In this document: one piece after another, positions 27,669-37,242 of the stretch
Numbering within the stretch: position 1 is the stretch's first letter
Layout: the number at the start of each line of letters is the position of its first letter
DNA from: Treponema vincentii
Lineage (GTDB): Bacteria; Spirochaetota; Spirochaetia; Treponematales; Treponemataceae
Reading direction: 5' to 3'
DNA: 64,000 nucleotides
Assembly: GCF_010365865.1 (NCBI RefSeq)
Contig: NZ_CP048020.1
Coordinates: 1,674,001-1,738,000, forward strand
Made by a program: the position numbers and the translations under genes
The notes under the pieces: generated by a model
What the model was told of the DNA's origin: nothing
The model's input: the letters and a program-made list of their open reading frames with translations, nothing else
Databases searched by the model: none

Positions 27669-28286
27669 TTACGCTGATGTGTCGGGCAGTATCTTAGTCC
27701 ATGCGGGAAGCAGCGTTTGCGGCTCCTTCCGCTCGGTGATGAGTGCGGTAAAAAGCGGTTCCAGCTGAGGCAGCGCCGCATCCAGCAGGGTAAATTCTTC
27801 TTGAGAAAAAGGAGACAGCACATAGCCTGCGATATCGGGATGATCGGCGCTGCTGCTTTTTTTCCCGCCGGGACGCCCGATACCGATCCTGAGCCGCCAA
27901 AAGTCCGGCGTACCCAGCGCAGCCTTTATTGAGCGAAGCCCATTGTGTCCGCCGAGCCCTCCCGACCACTTGAGACTCAAGGCGGCAGGCGGCAGTTCGA
28001 GTTCGTCATGCACGACAAGTATTTCCGCCGGAGGAATTTTAAAGAACTGGGCAGCTTCTTCCACCGCTTCCCCCGATAGGTTCATATAGGTTTCAGGCTT
28101 TAAAGCATGGACAGCCTGTCCCCCGCTCACTGTCGCCGGAAACCGCCCGTACAGTCCGCGGAACTTATGCTGCCACGAAATTCCCCCGCAAATAGATAAA
28201 CGATCCGCAGCAATCCATGCTGCGTTATGCCGGGTTCGTTCATACTCCCGCCCGACATTTCCTAAAAATGCTATTAACGAAATCAT
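27669..28286 (-). CDS. pth: Peptidyl-tRNA hydrolase
   Basis: 205 residues. It frees tRNA from prematurely released peptidyl-tRNA. The catalytic residues are visible: Asn in AFLGNVGREY, His in TRHNAAW and Asp in VVHDELELPP, and the SGGLGGHNGLRSI loop is intact. It follows dtd on the same strand, with 16 nt between them. Confidence 0.97.
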   Translation of the reverse strand: MISLIAFLGNVGREYERTRHNAAWIAADRLSICGGISWQHKFRGLYGRFPATVSGGQAVHALKPETYMNLSGEAVEEAAQFFKIPPAEILVVHDELELPPAALSLKWSGGLGGHNGLRSIKAALGTPDFWRLRIGIGRPGGKKSSSADHPDIAGYVLSPFSQEEFTLLDAALPQLEPLFTALITERKEPQTLLPAWTKILPDTSA

Positions 28287-28302
28287 CTTTTTTGACCTGT
28301 AA

Positions 28303-28755
28303 TTATTCTTTTACCTTCGTGTCGATTATGATCGTAACTGGTCCGTCGTTGTGAATTTCCACCTGCATATCCGCCCCGAATTGTCCGGTTTTTATCGGCT
28401 TACCAAGCGCTTCGCTCAGTTTGCGGATACAGCATTCATAGAGCGGGATTGCAATCGAAGGCTCCGCCGCTGCATTGAAGGACGGGCGATTTCCTTTCTT
28501 CGTACTGGCAAACAGGGTGAACTGACTGACCAGCAAAATGTCTCCCTGCACATCCGCAAGGGCACGATTCATCTTCCCCTCATCGTCTTCAAAAATCCGC
28601 ATCTGTACGATTTTCTTAACCAACCAATCTATATCGTCCTCAGTATCTTCAGGACAGATACCGAGCAAAATCACAAAGCCCTTGCCGACGGTCTGCGTTT
28701 CAAAACCTTCAATCGCCACACTTCCCGACCGTACCCGCTGTATTACTGCTCGCAT
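28303..28755 (-). CDS. dtd: D-aminoacyl-tRNA deacylase
   Basis: 150 residues, full length. It hydrolyses D-amino acids (and Gly) from tRNA. Family motifs are MRAVIQRV at the N-terminus, LLVSQFTLFA (active-site SQxT) and the cis-Gly-Pro motif NDGPVT. It heads a two-gene minus-strand unit with pth, and is divergent from rsmG. Confidence 0.97.
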   Translation of the reverse strand: MRAVIQRVRSGSVAIEGFETQTVGKGFVILLGICPEDTEDDIDWLVKKIVQMRIFEDDEGKMNRALADVQGDILLVSQFTLFASTKKGNRPSFNAAAEPSIAIPLYECCIRKLSEALGKPIKTGQFGADMQVEIHNDGPVTIIIDTKVKE

Positions 28756-28880
28756 GACACACGCTCCTCATTCCGTATATCCATACAATAAAATACACCT
28801 TTAGTCGTATAATGAATACTTCGAGCCATTTTTTCCTCTCTTATTGATTATATCCTGCCGTCTATGATGTATCTCAATTG

Positions 28881-28909
28881 TTGCATTTCGAGGCCGCTTC
28901 AGTTATATT
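28881..28909 (+). promoter_or_regulatory. Promoter of rsmG
   Basis: TTGCAT (28881-28886), a 17-nt spacer and TATATT (28904-28909), placing the transcript start about 20 nt before the ATG. Confidence 0.6.
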
Positions 28910-28936
28910 GGACGGGCATCGGGAGTGCGCTCTACA

Positions 28937-29629
28937 ATGAATACACAAAACACGGAACTTTTACAAGCGGGATTAACCGCATTACATATTGAAGACCGGC
29001 AAGGCAAATTGGCAGATATGTTAACGCGATACATTCGCGAACTTGAAACGTTTAATGCCGCATTTAATTTGATAAAGGTGCAAAACACTCAAGAGCTGAT
29101 TATCAAACATATCCTCGACAGTCTTGCGCCCTGGGAAGCGTTAGCACACAGGCTCGATTCACAGCAAACCGAGGGCACCTGTACTATTGCAGATATCGGT
29201 TCGGGGGCGGGGCTGCCGGGTATTCCGCTTGCATGTCTGTTTTTACTTAAAGATCCGAGCATTAAATTTACGTTAATAGAGCGGATGCACAAACGATGCG
29301 CTGTTTTGGAAAATGTACAAGCCATGCTAGGGCTAACCAATACCACCGTGCTGGAATCCGAGGCAGAAAAAGCTCCTGCCGATTATTTTGACATTGCCGT
29401 ATTCCGAGCCTTTCGGCCGCTTGACCGCGCAATGCTTGCTACCCTGCAAAAACGAATTCACAGTACCGGTATCTTAGCGGCCTACAAGGGAAAACGCACC
29501 GCAATTGAAGAAGAGATGCAAGCTTTGGACGCTTATAAGCCGGACTATGAAGTAATACCGGTACAAACACCTTTTTATGACGCGGAACGGAATCTTGTTA
29601 TAATTCCCAAGTGCCGCGAGGATGATTAA
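28937..29629 (+). CDS. rsmG: 16S rRNA (guanine527-N7)-methyltransferase
   Basis: About 230 residues from the ATG at 28937, which lies behind CGGGAG; a GTG at 28925 in the same frame is less likely. The SAM-binding loop ADIGSGAGLPGIPLAC, the upstream FNLIKVQNTQELIIKHILDSL helix and the ERMHKRCAVLENV region identify RsmG (GidB), which methylates G527 of 16S rRNA. It converges on birA with a 4-nt overlap of the two stops. Confidence 0.97.
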   Translation: MNTQNTELLQAGLTALHIEDRQGKLADMLTRYIRELETFNAAFNLIKVQNTQELIIKHILDSLAPWEALAHRLDSQQTEGTCTIADIGSGAGLPGIPLACLFLLKDPSIKFTLIERMHKRCAVLENVQAMLGLTNTTVLESEAEKAPADYFDIAVFRAFRPLDRAMLATLQKRIHSTGILAAYKGKRTAIEEEMQALDAYKPDYEVIPVQTPFYDAERNLVIIPKCREDD

Positions 29630-30375
29630 CAGAGCAATTCTCCCGAATAGTACCGGCGTTCTTTATCCTCTTCCGTAATGCACAGCGCCCCATCCGGAGC
29701 GATACCGGTAAGGATACCTTCGATAATATCGTTTTCCTGTTGCCCGCGCATAAAGCGTACTATAGAACCTCGCTTCCAAAGCCGGCGGCTGATTTCTTCA
29801 TTCCAATCGCGGCAGCTAAGACATTCCTGTATGTGAGTCAGCAGCGCAGGAATAAACACTTCAAACGTGGGGCATTTATCGGCGCCGATAATCATTGCAA
29901 GCGAAGTTGCCGTGTGTTCTATGCTCCGCAAAAAAGCCGTTTGAAGCAGGTTGATACCGACACCGGCAAGAACACAGCCGCCCGCGCTTTCGCACAGGAT
30001 GCCTGCAGCTTTTTTACCGTTGATAAAGATATCATTCGGCCACTTAACGGCAGTCCGTACGCCGGAAGGCAAAAACGAATCGAGTGTTAAACTAGCGGCT
30101 AAGCCTATCCGCAGCGTAAAATCGGTGGATGCGGGTTGCCTCAAAATAAGCGTACCGAGCAGGTTTTCCTCTGCAGGGGAAAGCCACTGCCGATCGGCCG
30201 TACGCCCGCGCCCTTCCGTTTGATAACCGGCATAGATGAATGTCCCATCCGGACACCCCTCCGCAAGGCATTCGCGAGCAGTCTGTAATGTAGAATCGGT
30301 ACGTGCGTAATAATACACAGGCGCATTAAAAGGGTTCGTGATTGAGGTTGTTTCTCGTTTTTGTTGAGGTATCAA
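29626..30375 (-). CDS. birA: Biotin--[acetyl-CoA-carboxylase] ligase
   Basis: 249 residues, the catalytic form without an N-terminal DNA-binding domain. It attaches biotin to carboxylase subunits through biotinyl-AMP. Motifs are ARTDSTLQTAREC, the biotin loop EGRGRTADRQWLSPAEENL, VKWPNDIFINGKKAAGIL and GVGINL. It overlaps the exonuclease gene by 4 nt upstream. Confidence 0.96.
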   Translation of the reverse strand: MIPQQKRETTSITNPFNAPVYYYARTDSTLQTARECLAEGCPDGTFIYAGYQTEGRGRTADRQWLSPAEENLLGTLILRQPASTDFTLRIGLAASLTLDSFLPSGVRTAVKWPNDIFINGKKAAGILCESAGGCVLAGVGINLLQTAFLRSIEHTATSLAMIIGADKCPTFEVFIPALLTHIQECLSCRDWNEEISRRLWKRGSIVRFMRGQQENDIIEGILTGIAPDGALCITEEDKERRYYSGELLC

Positions 30376-31022
30376 AATAAACTCCGTGAATAATCTTTCT
30401 CTTTTTGCTCCGTTTCGGGGGCTAACAGACTGGCAACATCCGTTTCCGTACGGATTTTTTCTACCAGCTCGGGATTGTTTTTTAAAAATCTACTTAATAT
30501 TTGCTCAAACAATTCCATGCAGACGCGGGCATCGTCTTCGGCACGGTGAGCCTCCAGCGCTGTAATACCGAACTGTACGGCAAGATCCTGTAATGCATAG
30601 CTGGATAAACCGGGAAATACTTCCTTTGCAAATATTCGCGTATCGACGGCTTTATTGGTTAAAGGAAATTTTCCGGCGCGCTTTAACTCCGCATTAACAT
30701 AGTTTATGTCAAATGGAGCATTATGCGCAACTAAAACACCGGTACCGATAAAATCGAAAAAGTCAGGAAAGACATCAGCTATCAGCGGCTTATCCTTCAA
30801 CATCTCATCGGTGATTCCGTTGACCTTGCCCGCCTCCTCCGGCATCGGCATTTCAGGATTGATAAGCACATTGTACCGGGCAATAACACCGCGTTGGTCG
30901 AACTTTACCGCACCGATTTCTACAATTCGCCCCGATACGGGATCAAGTCCGGTCGTTTCGGTATCAAAAGCGATAAAGGCTACCGTGTCATATACGGCAG
31001 CCAACCAATCATAACTGGTCAT
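30372..31022 (-). CDS. DnaQ-type 3'-5' exonuclease
   Basis: 216 residues, DEDDh exonuclease family. Motif I is AFDTETTGLD, motif II ending in VAHNAPFDINYV, and motif III is HRAEDDARV with the catalytic His. It resembles the proofreading epsilon subunit of DNA polymerase III or the PolC exonuclease domain, but could be another nuclease of the family. It overlaps birA by 4 nt and the phosphohexomutase by 1 nt, so the three form one unit. Confidence 0.9.
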   Translation of the reverse strand: MTSYDWLAAVYDTVAFIAFDTETTGLDPVSGRIVEIGAVKFDQRGVIARYNVLINPEMPMPEEAGKVNGITDEMLKDKPLIADVFPDFFDFIGTGVLVAHNAPFDINYVNAELKRAGKFPLTNKAVDTRIFAKEVFPGLSSYALQDLAVQFGITALEAHRAEDDARVCMELFEQILSRFLKNNPELVEKIRTETDVASLLAPETEQKEKDYSRSLF

Positions 31023-32779
31023 TAGACGATAGTGTCCAACGCTTGAGCAAAAATTTTAACCTGCTGTTCTGCTTTGGTCTGAGCGGCGGCAACATCCTTA
31101 CCCTGTACCGGCTGCGGATGGATGATATAAAACTTGATCTTGGGCTCGGTACCGCTCGGGCGGATACTGATAATCGTTCCGTCTTCAAGATAATACTGCA
31201 ACACATTACTTACCGGAAGATGTACCGCTTCTTTTTTATCAGGTGTCAACGGGTTGTATGAACATGATTGATCGATATCGCGGATGGTTAGAACCTTTAC
31301 GCCGGCAATATCCTTTAATGCGGAAGTACGGAGCTTTATCATCATATTTTTCATAATTTCAACGCCTTCCGCACCGGGAAACACCTTGTTGATGGTTTTC
31401 TCGCAGAAGAGGTTATGCTGTGTAAAGAGTTCGTTTAAGCGATCTAACAAGCTCTTCCCTTGTTTACGCCAATAGAGCGACATCTCGGCACAGAGAGCAG
31501 AGGCAGCAATTCCGTCTTTATCGCGGATTTCCATCCCGAAATTATAGCCGTAGCTTTCCTCAAAGCCGTAAATGTAGTGATACCCTTGTTTGGAAATTTC
31601 ATCAGCTTTGTTGCAGATCCACTTAAATCCCGTTAAGCATTCAAAGGAAGCAACCCCGTAGCTTTTCGCAATACGGTCACACAGATGCGATGTTACAATA
31701 GAACGAACAATGGCAGGTTTTGCCGGCATAACACCGAATTCTTTTGCAGTCAGGCAGAGGTAGTCGGCAAAAAGGGCGCCCATCTGGTTGCCGGTAATAA
31801 GATGCATTTTTCTGTTGCCGTCTTTTACCGCCGAAGCAAAACGGTCGGCATCGGGGTCGGTTGCCATCAGGATATCGGCGCCTTCTTTTTCCGCAAGTGC
31901 AATCGCCATTTTAAGCGCAGCAGGGTCTTCGGGATTGGGGTAGCTGACTGTCGGGAAATTGCCGTCCGGCTGACGTTGTTCGGGTACGGTGATGATGTTA
32001 AAGCCCATATCGCCGAGTACTTTTTCGACATGCATCGCACCGGTACCGTGCAGCGGGGTGTAAACAATTTTTACGGACTTTGACATCTCTTTAATAAGAT
32101 CACCGCGATGCAGCTTGGCCTTAACGCTCGCCCAATATTTTTCATCTATCTCTTTATCGATGATGATGAGTTTACCGCTCTTAATCGCTTCGTCGCGGTT
32201 CATCATGTTAACTTTTTTAACAGCATTGACCTTGTCGATAATGCCCTTATCGTGGGGTGGGATAACTTGTGCACCGTCATTCCAATATGCTTTGTATCCA
32301 TTATACTGCGGCGGATTGTGCGAAGCGGTAACGACTACACCGGTATCGCAGCCGAGGTGGCGGATTGCATAGGAAAGCTCCGGTGTCGGGCGTAATGCCG
32401 AAAACAGGTACACCGTAAAACCGTTTGCCGCAAAGATGAGCGCGGTTGCCTCTGCAAACACATCCGAATAGCGGCGCGAATCATGCGCGATAACTGCTTT
32501 TAGTTGGCCTTTTTTTGCCTTTTCGGGAAAGGTTTCGATAATATAGTCAGCAAGCCCTTGAGTTGCCTTCTTAATAACCGTAGGATTCATCCTGTTTGTT
32601 CCGCCACCGATAATCCCGCGCAAACCGCCGGTACCGAATTCCAATTGACGGTAGAAGCGGTCAAACAGCTCTTTTTCATCATTCTTTGCGATGAGCGCTT
32701 CCACTTCCTTTACAAATGTAGGATCGGTTTCCTCTGCTATGTACTGTTTTGCAGAGGTTAGAATTGTTTTACTATCCAT
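31022..32779 (-). CDS. Phospho-sugar mutase (phosphoglucomutase/phosphomannomutase)
   Basis: 585 residues, the size of the PgcA-like alpha-D-phosphohexomutases. The active-site phosphoserine lies in VVVTASHNPPQYNGYKAYW, the metal loop is DPDADRFASAV, the sugar-binding loop is GFEESYGY, and the C-terminal phosphate loop is IRPSGTEPKIKFY. It interconverts glucose-1-phosphate and glucose-6-phosphate (or mannose forms). Confidence 0.95.
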   Translation of the reverse strand: MDSKTILTSAKQYIAEETDPTFVKEVEALIAKNDEKELFDRFYRQLEFGTGGLRGIIGGGTNRMNPTVIKKATQGLADYIIETFPEKAKKGQLKAVIAHDSRRYSDVFAEATALIFAANGFTVYLFSALRPTPELSYAIRHLGCDTGVVVTASHNPPQYNGYKAYWNDGAQVIPPHDKGIIDKVNAVKKVNMMNRDEAIKSGKLIIIDKEIDEKYWASVKAKLHRGDLIKEMSKSVKIVYTPLHGTGAMHVEKVLGDMGFNIITVPEQRQPDGNFPTVSYPNPEDPAALKMAIALAEKEGADILMATDPDADRFASAVKDGNRKMHLITGNQMGALFADYLCLTAKEFGVMPAKPAIVRSIVTSHLCDRIAKSYGVASFECLTGFKWICNKADEISKQGYHYIYGFEESYGYNFGMEIRDKDGIAASALCAEMSLYWRKQGKSLLDRLNELFTQHNLFCEKTINKVFPGAEGVEIMKNMMIKLRTSALKDIAGVKVLTIRDIDQSCSYNPLTPDKKEAVHLPVSNVLQYYLEDGTIISIRPSGTEPKIKFYIIHPQPVQGKDVAAAQTKAEQQVKIFAQALDTIV

Positions 32780-32805
32780 AATTGAGTCTCCCTCTTAATC
32801 AACAA

Positions 32806-32935
32806 CCCCGACGCAAGCGTCGGGGTACAGTGCTCAATGTTTCGCACTGTATGTTCTATAAGGTGGTTGCAGTCGGCTTTAATACCCTTTGTTACGACGC
32901 AAGCGTCGGGGTATTAAACCCTCCGCACGAATAAT
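32806..32935. repeat. Intergenic palindromic repeats
   Basis: A perfect palindrome CCCCGACGC-AA-GCGTCGGGG (32806-32825) is repeated in part at 32895-32911. The second copy is followed by GGTATTAAACCCTCCGCACGAATAA-like sequence, which also occurs near 7420-7450 and, more weakly, near 33090-33120. The gap 32780-33123 has no gene. Confidence 0.55.
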
Positions 32936-33059
32936 CACAACGTTTAAATATCTTTAGGGTATCTTTAAAAACTTAATTTGCTTTCGGATACCGCTATTTA
33001 TTTAGTGTAATCTTTTTTTATAGATTACGCAAGGTAAAATATCAAGAGTGTCAGGAGAT

Positions 33060-33107
33060 AAAAAAAGGGCAACCGTACTCCATACCGGATTTTTAATACG
33101 GTCACCC
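33060..33107 (-). terminator. Intrinsic terminator of the SH3 lipoprotein gene
   Basis: On the minus strand GGGTGACCGTA pairs with TACGGTTGCCC (11 bp, two wobbles), followed by TTTTTTTA. It lies 17 nt past the stop of the lipoprotein gene. Confidence 0.8.
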
Positions 33108-33123
33108 TTCGCACGAATAAATA

Positions 33124-34167
33124 CTATCCGTTTTGAGCTTTTACCGAATCCGCTCTAACCCAGCCTTTTTTTTGCTTGTTTTGGATATAGAGCCATTCAA
33201 CGCCACTCTCGGAATCTCCATCCTGTTTAATATATTTGCGGGTGGCAGTGGCCGATGTTCCTGCTTTCAGCATATTTACCGTTCTTGCAGAATCTTCATC
33301 GGGAATACTTAACAGATTGGTATCTTCGATAGCCGTAACCTTTTCACTGATTTTTTCAACTGTAAGCTCTTTCATAAAATTCTCTTCTTTTATCATAATT
33401 TCAGAAAGTGACTGTAAAACCGCAATGGTATCGCTATAGGGAGAACCCAGTTCAATTGCATTCTGAAACAGCTCCGTCCGGATGGTATCGTTTTTGGATT
33501 CCATCGCAACCTGAGCGAGGATCATAGCCGAAACACTCATTTCATCCATTTCTACCGCATCCCGTTTTACATATTTGTCTTTAATACTCCATGAACTAAC
33601 CAGTTCAGGATTATACGCTGCAATTTTAATAAATTTACTGTCCGGCTTTTCAAGGCTGTCTTTATATACCGCAACAATAGCATAACGAGGAATGAATTCG
33701 TCGGTCATAGCCGCAAGGGATTCCGATTTATACAGCACGACGTCTTGTCCCGAAATAAAGGCCGCTACGGTATCGGGTTCATAAGAATATTCTTGTATCC
33801 AATAGCGCTGCCCGTTAAGCTCGACATGAAAAAATGTCCGCTTTTGTCCGTCGGTTCTTACAGCTTCTTTCTTTTCTCCCAAATAGAGCGCTTTATCACC
33901 CAGTGAAGCCTCAGCAGTCCACTTCATTTTTCCTTCGTCGTTTTCCGTATAAAGCCCCGCATTGTTCACATAAACGACTCCGCTAATATCCATAGCATTC
34001 CCCATACCGGACGCAGACTCTTGTTTTGCATCCATATGGTCGACTTTTTGTACTTCATCGACCGGACTATTCTCATTATTCGTGCTTTGCCTTCCATTTT
34101 TTGCACATGATACAATCTGTATAATCCCAAATACGGCAAACAGAACTATCTTATTTAATCTTTTCAT
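33124..34167 (-). CDS. SH3-domain lipoprotein, hypothetical
   Basis: 347 residues. The signal peptide ends in IIQIVSCAKNG, so Cys at about residue 22 is probably lipidated. A first beta-rich SH3-like region spans about residues 60-130 (GVVYVNNAGLYTENDEG to RYWIQEYSY). A helical middle follows, and a C-terminal bacterial SH3 domain (about 280-345) ends in EWLYIQNKQKKGWVRADSV. Such proteins often bind peptidoglycan or serve as envelope scaffolds. It is divergent from the PBP1A gene with a gap of only ~67 nt, so the two may share a control region. Confidence 0.8.
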   Translation of the reverse strand: MKRLNKIVLFAVFGIIQIVSCAKNGRQSTNNENSPVDEVQKVDHMDAKQESASGMGNAMDISGVVYVNNAGLYTENDEGKMKWTAEASLGDKALYLGEKKEAVRTDGQKRTFFHVELNGQRYWIQEYSYEPDTVAAFISGQDVVLYKSESLAAMTDEFIPRYAIVAVYKDSLEKPDSKFIKIAAYNPELVSSWSIKDKYVKRDAVEMDEMSVSAMILAQVAMESKNDTIRTELFQNAIELGSPYSDTIAVLQSLSEIMIKEENFMKELTVEKISEKVTAIEDTNLLSIPDEDSARTVNMLKAGTSATATRKYIKQDGDSESGVEWLYIQNKQKKGWVRADSVKAQNG

Positions 34168-34234
34168 TTTATATGCTCCTTGCAGCTATTATTATTTGAT
34201 AGTAACAAAGTGTCAATATTGCACACACAGGTAT

Positions 34235-37144
34235 ATGCTTGAAAAAAAAATGATTTTGTGCTTTTATAGGCACATGCGCGGACGCACCGTCTTTTTATAT
34301 ATTTATCTTATTATTGTTTTTACCGTGCTTGTTGCGGGTTCGGCAATGCTAGGCTATCTTTTGGCAGAAACAGCAGCCGTAAAGCAAAGCGAACAATTCA
34401 CCGCTTTTAATCCCGATTTACCGACCCGAATACTTGATATACGAGGAGACTTAATCACTGAATTCTCGTCCAATGAAAAACGGGAGATTATTAAATTCGA
34501 GCAGATACCCCCCGCATTGATTAATGCACTGCTCGTCCGTGAAGACCGCAGCTTCTATCGACACCGAGGCTTTACTTTAAAAGCTATTTTTCGTGCCGTT
34601 ATCGGAAAGCTCACCCATAGAACACTCGGCGGCGGAAGTACCATCACGCAGCAAATCGCAGGGCTTCTATACTGCGACCGCACCGATATGAGTATTTCGC
34701 GAAAGATAAAAGAACTATGGTGGGCGATTCAAATGGAACGCCGGTATTCAAAAGACGAAATTCTTGAACTTTATTTGAACAAAGTATATTTTGGCGGTGG
34801 AACCTACGGTGTTAGCGCCGCATGCCGTTTTTATTTCGGCCACTCTGTAGCGGAAATTACCCCTGCAGAAGCAGCGATACTGGTTATTCAACTGTCAAGC
34901 CCCGCTAAATATAATCCCTTTGAATACCCGAACGTTGTACAGGAACGCCAGAGCTATGTTCTTGATGAGATGGTGCGCCTCGGCTATCTTACAAAAGAGG
35001 AAAGAGACGAGTCCTACGATGAGTATTGGGCTCACTTTGACTATACCCGCACTGCTTCGTCTGCATGGTTTAATCGTGAAGACAAAGCCCGCTGGTTTTC
35101 CGAATATGTACGCCGCCAGCTTGAAACGATGATGTACGGTACGATGGATTTTTATTCTGACGGCTATATCGTACATACCACTTGCGACCTGCGTCACCAA
35201 GCAGCAGCAGAAAAAGAGATGGGTGACTATATCCGCATTGCAAACACCCGGGTAAAGAATACCCGATCGCACCGCTTTGCTCAGAGCGAACTATACAGCA
35301 ATATCACTGCGCTGGTTTCACTCGCCTTTAATATTCCGGCACTCCATATCGACTCCGAACGAGTTCAAGCAAAAACACTCTCCTACTACCGCAGCGATTT
35401 GAATCCTATTGTGGATATGGCGGCAATGCTCTTCGGCTTAAACAACCTCAAAATTACCGGCACAAAAAGCACCGCAAAGGTGCAAGATGAGCTTGCAAGG
35501 AAGACGGTTGAAGGAACGCTCATCTGTTTGGAAAATAATACAGGCTACATTACAGCGCTCGTTGGAGGAAGTAGATTCGATGAATCAAACCAAATGATAC
35601 GAGCGACACAAGGGCGTGTTCAGCCGGGGAGTTCCTTTAAGCCGCTTCTGTATTCCGCAGCTTTCGACACCAAATTAATTACACCGGCAACAGTGCTGGA
35701 GGATACGCCGCAAGTATTTCAAAATCAAAGCGGTGTCCCATATATTCCGAACAACTATGCAGGGCATTGGCAGGGCACAGTTCTCGCATGGCGAGCACTG
35801 GCAAGATCGCTGAATATTCCTGCGATTAAGGTACTTGATACAATCGGCTTCGATGCGGCAATCACTCGATCCGCTGCTCTGCTCGGCATCACCGATCAGG
35901 ACGAAATAGACCGTACATTCCCACGAGTATATCCGCTCGCTCTCGGCGTTATCAGCGTTGCTCCCATTCAGATGGCAAAAGCGTTTGCCATCTTTGGAAA
36001 CCAAGGGCGGCGGGTTGACCCCATTGCCATCCGTACCGTAGAAAACCGTAATGGTACAATCGTGATGGATCCCGAACGGGATTTACGGCTGGAACAGCGG
36101 CGGCGGGGAACTGCAATGCAGGTTATCAGCCCGCAAAATGCCTATCTTATGACATCGGTACTACAAAAAACAATTACCGCAGGAACACTTATGACTGCTT
36201 CCGGTAGCGGGTCAAAATTCCGCTTTAAGGACAAAAAGAGCGGTAAGTATTTTTCCATGCCTATTGCAGGTAAAACCGGTACAACTCAAAACTGGTCGGA
36301 TGCATGGGCGATCGGTTATTCTCCGTATTATACCGCCGCTGTTTGGTTCGGATATGACAAGGGAGGGCAGTCGTTGGGACTCGACAATACGGGTGCAATG
36401 CTCGCAGGACCTCCGTGGGCAAACTTTATGAAAGCGATCCATGAAGATATGCCGTATCGAGATTTTATTCGACCCGAAACAGGATTAACCACTGTGTCGG
36501 TTTGTTCAAAATCAGGAATGCTGCAAACACCTTACTGTAATGAGGGGACGGTATCGCTCTACTTTTTATCCGGTACGGAACCGACAGAGGCTTGTACCTA
36601 TCATGAAGCCAACAATGTACTGTTGGAAATTGCAAAAGACCGTCTGCGCAAAAGTAATTACAGTACAGGACAAACACCGGTCGACATTATTAAAACGGAT
36701 GTACTTATTGACCCACGCATTTTTGAAGATCCTGAACCAAGCAAACATAGACGGACAGGGAATGCTTCCTCTTATACAACAGATCCATTTATAACCGATG
36801 AACTTACAGTGCCTTCCGACTCCAGCAACGTTTTGGAACCCGACCCGTTATTACATTCGGGTGAAGATAATTCTTCAACAGAGCCGCCGGTGCTTACTCC
36901 ACAGCAAGAGCAAAATACACAAAATCCCGGAATTCAGCCCGGGCAGACTTCGGGACAATCAGGAGTGAATAATACGATACAACCACCGATTCCTCAAACG
37001 CATCCGGATTCGGGAACCATCGACGAAGGAACTCCGGTACCGTCTTTTCCACCTATAGAATCTGACCCGTCCGGTAGCGAATCCGAAACACAGGAACAGA
37101 ATAACGGTGCGATACAGGGAGAAGGCATCAACCCGTGGTTGTAA
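34235..37144 (+). CDS. Class A penicillin-binding protein 1A
   Basis: About 969 residues from the ATG at 34235; the frame upstream overlaps the divergent lipoprotein gene and is not credible. An N-terminal membrane anchor (about residues 18-40) precedes a GT51 glycosyltransferase with EDRSFYRHRGF, GGSTITQQIAG and KDEILELYLNKVYFGGGTYG. The transpeptidase has SxxK in PGSSFKPLLYS, SLN in ARSLNIPA and KTG in AGKTGTTQN. The last ~130 residues are a Pro/Ser/Gln/Thr-rich disordered tail. It polymerises and cross-links peptidoglycan. An A9 run lies just after the chosen start. Confidence 0.95.
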   Translation: MLEKKMILCFYRHMRGRTVFLYIYLIIVFTVLVAGSAMLGYLLAETAAVKQSEQFTAFNPDLPTRILDIRGDLITEFSSNEKREIIKFEQIPPALINALLVREDRSFYRHRGFTLKAIFRAVIGKLTHRTLGGGSTITQQIAGLLYCDRTDMSISRKIKELWWAIQMERRYSKDEILELYLNKVYFGGGTYGVSAACRFYFGHSVAEITPAEAAILVIQLSSPAKYNPFEYPNVVQERQSYVLDEMVRLGYLTKEERDESYDEYWAHFDYTRTASSAWFNREDKARWFSEYVRRQLETMMYGTMDFYSDGYIVHTTCDLRHQAAAEKEMGDYIRIANTRVKNTRSHRFAQSELYSNITALVSLAFNIPALHIDSERVQAKTLSYYRSDLNPIVDMAAMLFGLNNLKITGTKSTAKVQDELARKTVEGTLICLENNTGYITALVGGSRFDESNQMIRATQGRVQPGSSFKPLLYSAAFDTKLITPATVLEDTPQVFQNQSGVPYIPNNYAGHWQGTVLAWRALARSLNIPAIKVLDTIGFDAAITRSAALLGITDQDEIDRTFPRVYPLALGVISVAPIQMAKAFAIFGNQGRRVDPIAIRTVENRNGTIVMDPERDLRLEQRRRGTAMQVISPQNAYLMTSVLQKTITAGTLMTASGSGSKFRFKDKKSGKYFSMPIAGKTGTTQNWSDAWAIGYSPYYTAAVWFGYDKGGQSLGLDNTGAMLAGPPWANFMKAIHEDMPYRDFIRPETGLTTVSVCSKSGMLQTPYCNEGTVSLYFLSGTEPTEACTYHEANNVLLEIAKDRLRKSNYSTGQTPVDIIKTDVLIDPRIFEDPEPSKHRRTGNASSYTTDPFITDELTVPSDSSNVLEPDPLLHSGEDNSSTEPPVLTPQQEQNTQNPGIQPGQTSGQSGVNNTIQPPIPQTHPDSGTIDEGTPVPSFPPIESDPSGSESETQEQNNGAIQGEGINPWL

Positions 37145-37242
37145 CAGGGTATCCTATAAAAGTACTGTTAGATTTTTAAGATGTCTCAGCAGTGTTATGC
37201 CAAGAGCCTTAGACCCTACGCAAACACATATCAGGGGGAAAC

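Noticed and set aside
34082-34234. N-terminal extension of PBP1A
   Set aside because: It would overlap the divergent lipoprotein gene, and the residues do not look like a class A PBP. ATG at 34235 fits the membrane anchor.
34241-34249. A9 run after the PBP1A start as a phase switch
   Set aside because: An in-frame ATG follows immediately at 34250, so slippage would be bypassed and an on/off switch is unlikely.
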